Positions 11,727 through 22,559 of a DNA stretch of 64,000 nucleotides are shown here, one piece after another. A program made the translations under genes and the position numbers. Each line of letters starts with the position of its first letter. The stretch's first letter is position 1. The notes under the pieces are model-generated. The model saw only the letters and a list, made by a program, of their open reading frames with translations. It was not told where the DNA came from and did not search any database. Source of the stretch: Linnemannia hyalina (taxonomy: Eukaryota > Mortierellomycota > Mortierellomycetes > Mortierellales > Mortierellaceae); NCBI GenBank assembly GCA_019671135.1, contig JAHRHY010000006.1, forward strand, positions 806,001 through 870,000. Reading direction: 5' to 3'.

Positions 11727-13954
11727 TCATAAGATGCCACTGTCTTTTAATGCGTTCTGCAGGATCGTTTCCTTGACGGCTGCAAACACGAGTCTATATA
11801 AGATCACGAACAGGACGAAGGTAGAAGAAGGATTAGTCTCGTCGTCTTTACGTGTTATGAATGATGTTCATGGCCCGTGGACAGTGGCACACATATGTTT
11901 TGAGGCTTACCGAATCTGTTGTTGGGAATGATTAGGATGAGGTGGCAGCAGCAGCATAGAATAAGCAAAATATGGGTTAATTATTGTCACAGACTGGTTC
12001 AGCACTGCCTATGATCCAAGATAAAAGAAGAACAACTTACATTCAGTGTGTCCGTGGCTTGGGTCATGCTAAAAGTGGTAAATGGAAGAGATTAGAAAAG
12101 CATGTTAGCAACCCAAAATCTTGATATTGACAAATCACGTAAAGAACATCAACAAGTGGGCACTTACTGAGGGTATATGTGGAGACGTGCGCGATTAGTT
12201 TGGGTGAATCGCCAGAGAATGTACTTTGCAGCCTTGCTGATATCCGGTCCGCCTAACATAGAAAGCACGATTACAACAACAGGTAAGTACCTTGCTTGCT
12301 TCTCCAGCCTGCATCCTTCCTGAATATCCTGCGTAAAGTATACATAATAGGTTACCTGTATAGTCGGTAAAGAACTTTTCCAGTGGGACTTTTGACAGCT
12401 TGGCCGCAAACAGATCGATCTTGTTCATGAACAGGATGATCGAGGTGCGGAGGAACCAGCGACTGTTGATGACCGACTCGAATAAAACCAGACTCTCCGC
12501 CATTCGATTCTACATGCAAGTGACAAGTGACAATAAAAAGGGTGAGTTGTGTGGTTTTTAGGAGGTGTGCTGACAAGGACGTGACAGCAGAAACGAACAC
12601 AAGAAGAGTAGTAAAAAGACAAGTTTGCAATTTGATCCGCTACCTGTCCAGATTCCTCCAGTAGGACTTGGTCGTACTCGCTCAATGCGACACAGAAAAT
12701 GATCGAGGTCACTGCTTCAAAACAGTGGATCCATTTTTTTCTTTCAGACCGCTGTCCTCCTACATCAAACATACTAAGTAACGGAGGGCATATAGTTGTG
12801 TTAGCTACATTCGTCCATCTCTTGAAATATATCAAAAAAAGCAACACAGATGAAATGCATGTAGTTCGTACTGTATGCTGAGTTGCCCCATGTTGAAGCG
12901 CGTCTCAGAGATGCCTGTTGTTTTGGAACGCGCTCGCAAGACATCCTGTACGCTGGGTGTGTAGTCATCGGCGCCTATCCGACGAACTTGGCTGAAGAAG
13001 CTGTTCAGCCATCCAACAAAAGAAGCAGTAGAAGGGAAGACAGAAAAAATAACGTCAGTGATAGGTCGCGTATCTTTGAAGCAGTAAGTGCGCAGAGGCA
13101 ACAAGAACAGAAGGAAAGAAAACAGCCTAGAAAGTAGAAGTGCAACAAACCAAGGACCGAAATAAAAAGAAGGGGGTGAAATGGGCAAAGAGAAATGATA
13201 TTTCCTGCTCCGTCATTGTGTCTCAGCGAAACATCGATTGAACAGACACAAAAACAGGAAAACCAAAACGCCTTATGCAAGTCGAAGGGTAGCGCCCAAA
13301 CAAACAACAGACACACCCCTCTTTCAGCCAAACAACAAAAACACACACTTACTAGGGCGCAGAGTCCATGATATAGAACTCGCTGGACCTTTCCATGCAC
13401 GTTGCCGTGATCGGGTCGTGGTAGAGCGAATCAATCGCATTGACAATGTCAGCGCTGAGCGTGAAATAGGGATCGGCGTCGACGCGATAGTCGAGAATTC
13501 GGTCCGCCATGGTCCTGTTCTCGGATTTGGCGGGCTCTAGCCGCAGCCTCTCCATGGCGAGGACCAATGCCTGCGCGGACTCGACTAGGTTCTTGTAGAT
13601 TGTCAGCCGATAGGTCGCTAGTTCTTCTCGACTGTATCCGCCCTGATGGATGACTTTCATCTGCTTTACAATCGTCGACTTGCCTGACTCTCCGCTTCCT
13701 AAAAAGAATTGATAATTAGTTTTTTTTGCAAGGCCAAGGTTAATAATAATAACACGGGGGCATGTTGTTGTGGATAAACAGCTTCAGCGAAACCTTGTGA
13801 GTCCACATTATTTCAGCAAGAGGGTCAGGAACTTACCGAGCAGCAAGATCTTGCATTCCTTCTTCAGCCGCCTGTTGTCCTCCTCCAGGCCACGGTCGAT
13901 ATTTTGGCTGATTTCCTTTTGTTCGATTTCCTCGGCAGACAGACACAGACCCAT
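11727..13954 (-). CDS. Heterotrimeric G protein alpha subunit
   Basis: Nine exons, in gene order: 13837-13954, 13353-13698, 12872-13000, 12644-12773, 12356-12509, 12168-12252, 12041-12068, 11911-11915, 11727-11793. They total 353 aa, the canonical Galpha length. Visible features: N-terminal M-G-x-C for myristoylation and palmitoylation, P-loop GSGESGKS (residues 40-47), switch I RSKTTG, switch [18 protein letters not shown] and TQATDT guanine-binding motifs. Exon 8 is only 5 nt; it is needed to read the conserved N-I-R-L-V-F segment in frame. The protein resembles the Gi-like fungal class. Its last residues are DSGIL, so the Cys at -4 that is ADP-ribosylated by pertussis toxin in Gi is a Ser. 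It acts at the plasma membrane downstream of GPCRs, probably in nutrient or mating signalling (inference). Confidence 0.95.
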
Positions 13955-14690
13955 GGTGGCAGGATATGTACGTTGTTGTTGTTGTTATTGCTGCAGATAT
14001 TGGTGTTTCGAAAATAGAAAAGAGGAGTTGTAGGTCTTAAAAGGGATATATTACGCGCTGAAGGAGAGGAGAGAGAGAGTGAGAGTGAGGGGGGGAAGGG
14101 TGCTGGTTGTGTGTATGTGCAAGTGTGAGCCTTGGAAGAGTAATTAAATGGGTTGTGGAGAGGAGGGGTTGAAAGGTGAGGAGAGGAGAGGAGAGGAGAG
14201 GAGAGGATAAAGAGGAGCGTCTTGTAGGTTTTTTTTGGTGGAAGGTGGTCGTTTCGTTGCTGGATAGTGTATTACGGATTAATGGTTGGTGGTCGTGTAA
14301 TGATAATGTGAGCTGAGAGGATATTGAGCGGGAGGGGTATGGTTGAAAGGGGTTGACCGTTTGGAAGTGAACAACGTCGTCAAAAGGGTATTGTCGTTAG
14401 TTGAGGGGTTGCTACAGGGTAAAGGAATGAATGAGTATGGGTGTCAGTGTCAGTGTGGTGGAATTAAGTTTCGTGGAGTGAAGGTGTGTAGTTGTTGAAG
14501 AGGCGTGAAAAGGGTGTGTATGAGTGTGTGGTTTTCGGAAGGAGAGAAATGAGAGGGATTACCTGTTGAAGGACAGGAGGAGGAGGAATGAGGAATGGAG
14601 AGGAGGAAGAGCAGGCGTGTGAGAGTGATATATAGTAGACAGGCAAGAAGAGTAAGAGAGAGTATGCGTGTCAGTCGAGAGTGAGTGAGT

Positions 14691-14761
<71 letters not shown>

Positions 14762-17720
14762 GATGAATGTACGAGTGGAATCGAGTGGAATGAAAAATGA
14801 GGAAAGGAAGATCGGAGTGGAGAAGAAGGAAGGAAGGAGGAGTCGAAGAAGGAACGAAAAGAAGGAGAGAAGAAAGAGAGGGAAGAAGAGTTGGAGGGAA
14901 AAAAATAATAGGATGGAAAAGGAAAGGGAAATAGGAAAATGTATCAACCAACAACACACACACATGGACACGAACACGAAAAGTATGTATCATTTTCGAT
15001 ATCAAACATTCAAAAAAGCAAACAAAGGCATGAACAATATTGACAAGAATGACCCCGGCTGACTGAAGGTTGGACGGACCCCATCCCATTTCATTCATGC
15101 AAACTCTTGACCTGCCTGCGAATGTAAAGAAGAATCGAAGGAACGAGCACAACAGCGATTTCCCTTTTCCTTTTTCGCCTTTTTGCTTCCATTGTACGTC
15201 GCTTACTTCGCTTGCCCGCTTACATCTTAACAAACCCTCTCAAAAACACGCACTAAAAAAAACAATCGATCCCAAGGGCGCCGTGTCTTTTATCCCTTGT
15301 TTTTCATTTTTTTTTTTTTGGTCCTTGCACGCGCCTGGCCTAGTCCTGCAGGAAAAAGGAGGAACAAAGAGGGACGACGACGAAGAGGGAAGAAGGGTAG
15401 AAGGAGCAAAGGCAAAGGGAGGGAAAATAAAATAAAATAAAATAAAGAAGTATCCTGCCCTGACTATTCTTGCCACATAACGACTGACACACATACACAT
15501 GTCGTTATTCCAGCAGAAATGGTAGAACGATGAAAAAAAGTTGAATGACGACGTGTAGGAAAAACGAAGGTTACAAAAGAGCCAGTAAAGGAAGAAAAGA
15601 AGCTGGATTCAATGTGACCCGGCTTGGATACTGTGGAAGGACAAATAGGATGAAGCAGTTGCTGGGATCACTTGGACATTGTAACATATACAGAGGAAAT
15701 AAGGGTGCTGTTGAATCGAGATCAAGATCTAATTCGATTGACTTGATTCCTCATGGTGGAATGACGAGTAACGAGAAAAAGAAAATAATGTCGTATGACG
15801 GTACCATAGTGAAGGGAGCAGGTAAGTTGGCGGAGAGAATTGTTTGTGGTGCAAGGGAGAAGGAGAAAGAAAAAGAAAAAGGAAAAGGACGTGGCGGCGG
15901 TTGTTAAAACGGCCATATTCGACCAGAACGAAAGGGACAGCAGTATAAATCGGACAAGGAGGGAGCTGCAGCTGGGTCCCATCCAATCCAAGGGACAATA
16001 AAAAAAATGATATATGTGCGCTGCAAGGAGCCAAGAAGGGCGAAATATGTAAATAATAAGCCTGGAAAGAGATTTGCTGAGCCGCTATCCCGCCTCACAG
16101 GAAAAAAGAGAAAAAAGTGCTCTCTCCGATTTTCAGTTGTGGTTGCGGTCTGTGGTTGTTTGTGATTGTAGGCGACAGTAGTTCTCGTTTTTCACTACTT
16201 CCTCATTCACTTCATTACCTAGAAAAAATAATTGAATGAGTCAATGGGACAGGAATGGGAAGTGGGCTTGAATGAAAGAAAATGCAGTGAAGTGGCGTTA
16301 GAATGGAAGCATGAGGGATGGAGAGGACGGAGGAGGAAGAGGGAGAGAGAAGAGGAAGAGAGAAGAGGAAGTGAGAGGGAGTGGAGGAATGCGTTCAAGA
16401 AGAGATCTCTCTTCTCTGAAAAGGAGAAAAAGAAAGAAAGAAAAAACAGAAGAGAGAGCAAAAAAGAAAATAAGGAGATGCTGCTACCCTTGTCTAACGA
16501 ACAGGAGTAAAAAAAAAGAGAGGAGGTGGCCAAGGAGACAACCAAAACGAAGGGCGAATAACGACCACAGGCACACAGGCACATAGGCGCACTGGTAGAC
16601 AGCGCAATGCTTTCTCTCTATCCTAGAAAGAACATACCAAACACCATACATTACAGAAACAGACAAGAGAGTTTCCAACAGGGTTTGTCCAATGAATCCG
16701 GTACTGCTGGCTCTCAGAACACATTTCGTCTTGTCTTGACTTTCAACGCGACCTTGCGGCGCCTTCGTCCAGCTCTTTCAACCCAATCCCAGCCATTCTT
16801 TTCAAAAGTATTGGGCGCTTGAGTGGAATGACCAAGAAAAGCTTAACAAAAAAAATTGCCAGTTTGTACAAAAAGACAATGGTCTCCTTCACGCGCATCT
16901 CCTATTACTCGGAGACCATGAAACGCGCGGAGGCAATTGCCCTTTCTATTTTTTTTTCTTTTCTGAGCACGATCCAATCCATGCATTGTCCCTCTTCCAT
17001 CATGTGATCCAGCATGGCGCCTGCCTTGGCACAGCCACGGGTAAATGGACGCGAGATGACCATTGATTGCTGTGAAGGAGCATCCCCAGCCGAGGAATCG
17101 TTGAAAAGGCATCTTCTAAGAAACGACGATAAATGAGTGAGGCCAGAGACGGCGAGAATGTCGGAATACAACAAACAAACAAACAAACAAACAATGCAGC
17201 AGTGTTTACTAGTGAGCCCAGGCAGATGCAGAGTGTCGTCAATGGTGCCCCATGGGCAAGGCCAACGAGTGAGGTACATGTCGATGGAAAGACAAGAGGC
17301 GCGCCAAAGGAAGGCGGACCAAGAATAAAAACAGATGACATCATGTGGAAGGCAAGAAAACAAGAGTGGATAAGCTGAAGTGGACAACGAGCAACGAACA
17401 AACGGCGGCGGCGGACAAACAGGGGTCATCTTTTAGATGGGCGATGATAAACATGTCGATTTCAGGCACAGAAATCTCAGGCACCATCAGCAACCAAAAG
17501 CAATCATCAACCATCGACCGTCCATCAGGGACTGAGATAACGCTAGTCTTACGTTCCTTTTCCCTTCCTTTGCTTTTGTATTCAATTTTTTTTTCTTCTT
17601 TCACTCTTTCCTCTTCAGCCCTCTCTCTCCCACACACCCTCACCTGCACCTGCACCCACTTTTCTTTTTTTCCTTTTCTTTCTCTTACTTCCTTTACCCT
17701 CTCTCATCCTTTTCCACACC
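13955..17720. other. Long gene-free region with simple repeats
   Basis: This 3.8-kb stretch separates the Galpha start (minus) from the HOG1 start (plus). I see no protein with conserved features. It holds a GAGGA purine block at about 14160-14215, a TG dinucleotide tract at 14692-14756, AG-rich blocks (14790-14900, 15360-15460, 16310-16480) and a CT-rich leader before HOG1 (about 17560-17715). The first kilobase presumably holds the Galpha promoter and 5' untranslated region. Confidence 0.55.
14692..14756. repeat. TG/CA dinucleotide microsatellite
   Basis: About 32 uninterrupted TG units on the plus strand, ended by a single C interruption. It lies roughly 740 bases upstream of the Galpha start codon. 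Alternating purine-pyrimidine runs of this length can adopt Z-DNA; no function is shown. Confidence 0.95.
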
Positions 17721-19955
17721 ATGGCCCAGTTCGCAAAGCTGTCCATCTTTGGGACCGTCTTCGAGGTCACCACTCGGTACTGTCAATACACATATTCGTC
17801 CACCCTTTCTTTGTCTATTGACAACAAACACGATTTCCCTCTCCTAACTGTCATTCACTTACACTCTTTTGATTCTTCATCACTAGTTATGTCGATCTCC
17901 AGCCAGTCGGAATGGGGGCCTTTGGTCTTGTCTGGTAATACTCGCAATGAGTCAAGTTCTTGTAGCAGGAAAACTCTCTTGAGAACGCCAACATCCATCA
18001 GCTTACTAATCCGTCCACCTTGCAATGGCAAACTAATAGTTCCGCCAAGGACGAGTTAACCAACCAGCCTGTTGCTATCAAAAAGATTATGAAACCCTTC
18101 AGTACCCCCGTCCTGTCGAAGCGCACCTACCGCGAACTGAAGCTGTTGAAGCACCTCAAGCACGAGAACGTATGGTTACACACCAACCGGCGCAACCTCA
18201 GGAGCAGTCAACTTTTTTTTTGTTAACTTGTACCCCAAGGAGACCAAACTGACAAGGAAGACTCTTTCTGTACTGTTCACTTTTTAGATTATCAGCTTGA
18301 GCGACATTTTCATTTCCCCCTTGGAGGACATGTAAGGACTACAACAGAACTGGAGACATGGACTGACTGGACTACGCAAACACTCCTACTCACTCTGGAC
18401 TTTTCTTCTCGTTCGCAAAACCATGTAGCTACTTTGTCACGGAATTGCTTGGAACGGACCTGCACCGCCTCTTGACCTCTCGGCCCCTGGACAAGCAGTT
18501 CATCCAGTATTTCCTCTACCAGATCCTGGTATGTCCCATCTTTTCTGGCTATAGTATCTTGTTTCTTTTCGACTCACGCGAAAGGCAACATATTAACCTC
18601 ACCTTTTTACCACCTTTGAACAGCGTGGTCTCAAATACCTCCACTCCGCGGGCGTTGTTCATCGTGACTTGGTAAGACAGTCATTTCCAGGATTCACTGT
18701 TTGTGATTGTACACCATCATACGACGCGACTGACCGTGTTCCGGGATCTTGTTTATTATCATAGAAACCAAGCAACATTCTGGTGAACGAGAACTGCGAT
18801 CTCAAGGTAGAGCGACATTTATTGTTCCGACTTGATGTCTTTTTTAGCGAGTACGTGGGCATTCTAAACTGACATAACTTTGCTCCGCGTATTTTCTCTT
18901 AGATTTGCGACTTTGGACTGGCTCGTATTCAGGATCCTCAGATGACAGGATATGTCTCGACACGGTACTACCGTGCTCCAGAGATCATGCTCACCTGGCA
19001 GAAATACGACGTCGCCGGTAAGAAATCCCCTTTCTTCTTTTCGCGATAACCCAAGCTCTATGTGTACTTGTTTTCAGGCAACTCACACATATATTGCTTC
19101 TTTGTTCATCTCATAGTGGATATCTGGAGTGTGGGATGTATCTTTGCGGAAATGTTGGAGGGTCAGCCACTGTTCCCCGGAAAGGACCGTAAGTTGAGCT
19201 GGACAACCATGAAGGTTCACGAGTGCTATTGTCTCTATAGCTGGATATCGCAGAACACGGTCTGATCTCGCTACCCTTTTCCATACCATAGATGTGAACC
19301 AGTTCTCCATCATTACTGAGCTCCTTGGAACGCCACCAGACGATGTTATCAAGACCATTGGCAGTGAGAACGTAAGCCATCGTCTTCTCCCCAAGGAACT
19401 GTACATGCGGGATCATGACCCTCAAATAGTGCAAAGGAGCTGACTCATTTTACATTTTTTTGTTCATTCCTCACAGACCTTGCGGTTCGTTCAGTCGCTT
19501 CCCAAGAGAGAAAAGATCCCTCTCACCACACGGTTCCCTAACTCTGACCCCATCGGTATGCCCTAATTACCTTATCCGTCCTCAAACTCTCGTTCCTTTT
19601 TTTTATTCAGACCCACAGTAACTTACCATTCATCTCTCACTCATTCCACATACATTTAACAGCACTGGATTTGTTGGAGAGTATGTTGCTATTTGACCCC
19701 AAGAAGCGCATCAATGCAGGAGATGCATTGTACCACAAGTACCTGGAGCCCTATCACGATCCCGATGATGAGCCCGTCGCAGCCGAGGTCTTTGACTGGT
19801 CCTTCAACGATGCCGACCTTCCCGTCGATACTTGGAAGGTCATGATGTACAGCGAGATTCTGGATTTCCACCATGTCGATGAGAACCAGGCCAACTTTAT
19901 GGGCGACATTCCTGCTGGTGTTGATCCTTCCGCAGCTCCTGCACCGTTCGCTTGA
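17721..19955 (+). CDS. HOG1: Hog1/p38-type stress-activated MAP kinase
   Basis: Twelve exons: 17721-17776, 17887-17934, 18040-18169, 18288-18331, 18429-18528, 18624-18671, 18765-18806, 18903-19017, 19117-19188, 19292-19371, 19477-19555, 19663-19955, giving 368 aa. The kinase domain contains the glycine loop (GMGAFGLVC), VAIKKI lysine, VHRDLKPSN catalytic loop, DFG, and the activation-loop T-G-Y (T171, Y173) followed by [13 protein letters not shown] is diagnostic for the p38/Hog1 class and separates it from the T-E-Y ERK class. An acidic common-docking stretch (HDPDDEP) follows the kinase core. Hog1 is activated by a MAPKK of the Pbs2 type under osmotic and oxidative stress and moves to the nucleus. 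The gene is unusually intron-dense here, with exons as short as 42-48 nt. Identification is secure. Confidence 0.95.
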
Positions 19956-20271
19956 GGGTCCTGTGAAAAGGCCATGATGCCTGTTGGTGCGTGGAGTGGG
20001 AATCGCGCATTATGGAACATCACAGAAACAGGACCGAGTTGGATATCGAAACGCGCAAGTTTTCACAGGATACGTACGTGTCCTTTAACAGAAGAAAAAA
20101 TAAACACGGAAAAAGACATTTTGAACAAGCAAATTAAAGGATGTATTGTGCACAAAGGAAAAAAGGAAAAAAAAAAAAAAACCAACTATTTGCAGGCTTG
20201 AATGTGAATGGGAGAGAAATAGCTAAATAAGGTGTGTGTCTCCCTGCTGTGTATGGCATTGCGTTGCGCTA
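19956..20271. other. HOG1 3' flank
   Basis: Contains the likely HOG1 3' untranslated region, with an AATAAA-like word at about 20098 and an A-rich tract at about 20158-20180. No gene is seen. Confidence 0.5.
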
Positions 20272-21345
20272 CTACTTCTTGCCGACTTGTCGAAAGACAG
20301 GGGTACCTTGGTCGCCGCCTGTCATACATCTCTGGACGTGGTCCTTGGTTGAAAGCCCTTGCGCGCTGGAGTATGTGTAGACAGAGACGATGGCCATCAA
20401 TGCCATGTCAGCCTTGACCTTCGACAGAGTGACATACCCGAAGGTCCCCTGCGCCATCTACTCGGCCACACAGTCCTTGAACGCCTCTTTCTCCTCCTCA
20501 CAGAACAATCAGTTCTGTAAGCTGTACGACCGTTCGTCAGATCGGTACTTCTCCCTGCAGACGTACCACAGTCGTTTCGCAGCGGCCGAAAGCAACTCGT
20601 CGCTGTCTTCTTGATCATCACCGAAGCTGGTTGAGGAGTAAAAGTATTCGAACTCGGTCGAGGTCTTGGTAGTATTTCGATAATTCCAGTCGTCATCCTC
20701 GAGGGCTTGGTCGGCGGAGCACGAGACGACACAGAAAGGAGGACATTGACCGCGATTGTAGCCCTCCAGACAAGCTCTTCCAGACAAGCTCATCCAGCGT
20801 CAATTCGTTCTCGTCTTCGCTGAACGAGCCTAGCACAAAGATGATACGGTCTTGAAGGTCAGTCATTTGGGCCAGGTTCAAGTGTGCCATGGTCTTGAAG
20901 ACGAAGGTGCTGGGGACACCACCATCCGAGGCGAGATCCCGCAGGAGAAGCAGGACCCGAGATCGAAAGGCCTCTGTCACTTCCCTGAACTTGGTGCCAA
21001 AAAAAAAAAGAGCAGGACCGACATGTACTTGGTTCTCGACCTTCTTGAACGCGACTTGTCTGATCCACTCCAAGATATCCTCCTTTTTCTCCTGGGTCAC
21101 GCACTCGTACACCTCATGGGGATACGTCAGGTGTGGATACGCGTCTCGTAGTTGTTGTTGTTCTTGACGACCTTGTCGCCGATATCGGCTGCGGCACACT
21201 GGTGCGGGTTCTTCCTCTGGGTGATGAAGCCCTCGTCGCGGTCGGCACCGAACAAACTTGTAGTCCTGGATCCGCTTCTCGACGGTCATCACGACGAGGG
21301 TGATGACGGCGATGATCCACTGGGTCTTGTAGATGGTTATGACAT
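20272..21345 (-). pseudogene. Decayed coding region, family not recognised
   Basis: Read on the minus strand, protein-like sequence continues over about 1 kb but jumps between frames and is broken by in-frame stops. It begins with a hydrophobic stretch (WIIAVITLVVM, near 21320-21290), then EKRIQDYKF. The frame then changes to one reading ADRDEGFITQRKNPHQCAA. A Glu/Lys-rich segment follows (CVTQEKKEDILEWIRQVAFKK), then FKTMAHLNLAQMTDLQDR and later frames ending near 20272. Two stops (TGA near 20508, TAG near 20455) interrupt otherwise sensible sequence between EEKEAFKDC-type and VTLSKVKADM-type segments, and an 11-base A run on the plus strand near 21000 may mark a frameshift. I do not recognise the family. 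It could alternatively be a gene with undetected introns, but the frames do not join at clear GT..AG sites. Confidence 0.5.
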
Positions 21346-22359
21346 TAGGATTATATAGCAGAGTAGGGGTATTTGTGTATGAGGGGTGTTGTTTGACGTG
21401 GGAGGAGCGAGTCGAGGATAGGTTGAGCGTAATGGAAAAGAAAGAGAAGAGGGCGAGGCACAGAAAAAGAACTTTCTTTCTGGAAAAGAATATTAAGCAA
21501 TAGCGAAGAAGAGAAACAATGGTGATCGCGATGCGTCGATGAACGTGGGCGAACTATCGACATGGAGGTCTATCAACAAAAATAAGCTTTTAGGTTGCCT
21601 TTTGCTCGCGCGTTCTTTCCTAAACTTTTTCGTAACTCTTATCAAAACCACAGGCAATTGATAATATTTATTTCCTTGGTTGAGTACAAGAACAAAGCTC
21701 AGTCGCCTTCAGACACCAATAACACTCTATTGGCGTAACATCAAAGTTCCAAATGCCCATCGTTCTGATACTCGGCTTCTTTATCAAAAGAAAGGATAGT
21801 AGAAAAAGGGAGGAAGCAGGAAGAAGAGGCGTGGCCTTGACAGGTAGATATCGCGTCGCGTACAACTCTGTTACTAATAAAAGGAAATGGGGAGCGATAA
21901 AGTAAGACAAAACGCGTCGAAAAGATGTACGCGTTGCCAACTGATGAGCTTACTGCTCGTGTATTTTGACAGCTACAATACAAAGGCGGGAAAGATGAAA
22001 AAAAAGCTCCTGTCCTGTGCATCAACTGGAGTTGATGCCAAGTGCAACCCTATAGAAGAAGAAAAAAGGACCGTTCAAAAGAAGCGTAAGTACTTTTTTT
22101 TTCCTTCTCGTGCATTTCATTGAAGAAAAAATATAAGAAACTGCGCTTTGCTTTTTCTTTCAAGTCTCAATTTCCCATCGCCAATGGCTCACTATTCTGT
22201 TGCATAGCTCGGTGTCTGCGATCCAATTGCCAATGAGGGAATGAAAGTAAGAGATGCTTCACAAATTGACCACAACTTGCTCCGAGTTTGACCCATTAAA
22301 AATCAAGAGGAGCATCGGTTGACTAAAAGTAGGAGGAGTATTCATGTTCTAATTTTTTT
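21346..22359. other. Intergenic region upstream of the decayed gene and before LINE sequence
   Basis: AT-rich sequence without a supported gene. Short open frames here have no conserved features. Confidence 0.45.
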
Positions 22360-22504
22360 GCACAATTTTATTTCTCTGAGAAACAGCACAGAGAAGTCAT
22401 TTGGAAGTAAAAGGGAACTACAGACCAAAACTCCTCAGTGCACCATCCACCAGTTTCAGTCCAGGTCCGGAACCTGGCTCCGCACAACAACTGTCGCTGC
22501 TCTT
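22360..22504 (-). mobile_element. 5'-truncated LINE copy: 3' end only (copy A)
   Basis: About 145 bases closely resembling the 3' end of the neighbouring larger element (22560-22706), differing at scattered positions. In the minus-strand sense it ends with an AATAAA-type word followed by GTGC and a short A run (plus-strand T run at 22353-22359). This is the signature of a LINE 3' terminus. Everything 5' of it is missing, as expected of an aborted target-primed reverse transcription, or it has been replaced by the insertion of copy B. Confidence 0.8.
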
Positions 22505-22559
22505 TACAACGATGCTAGTTTTTTTTTTTTTTTTTGTTTTTTTTGTTTTTTTTTTTTTT

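Noticed and set aside
14450..15233. Open frames containing long His-Thr alternation
   Set aside because: Produced by the TG/CA microsatellite; no conserved sequence on either side.
13955..17720. Possible hidden gene in the 3.8-kb gap
   Set aside because: All open frames checked were low-complexity or lacked conserved motifs and plausible splice partners.
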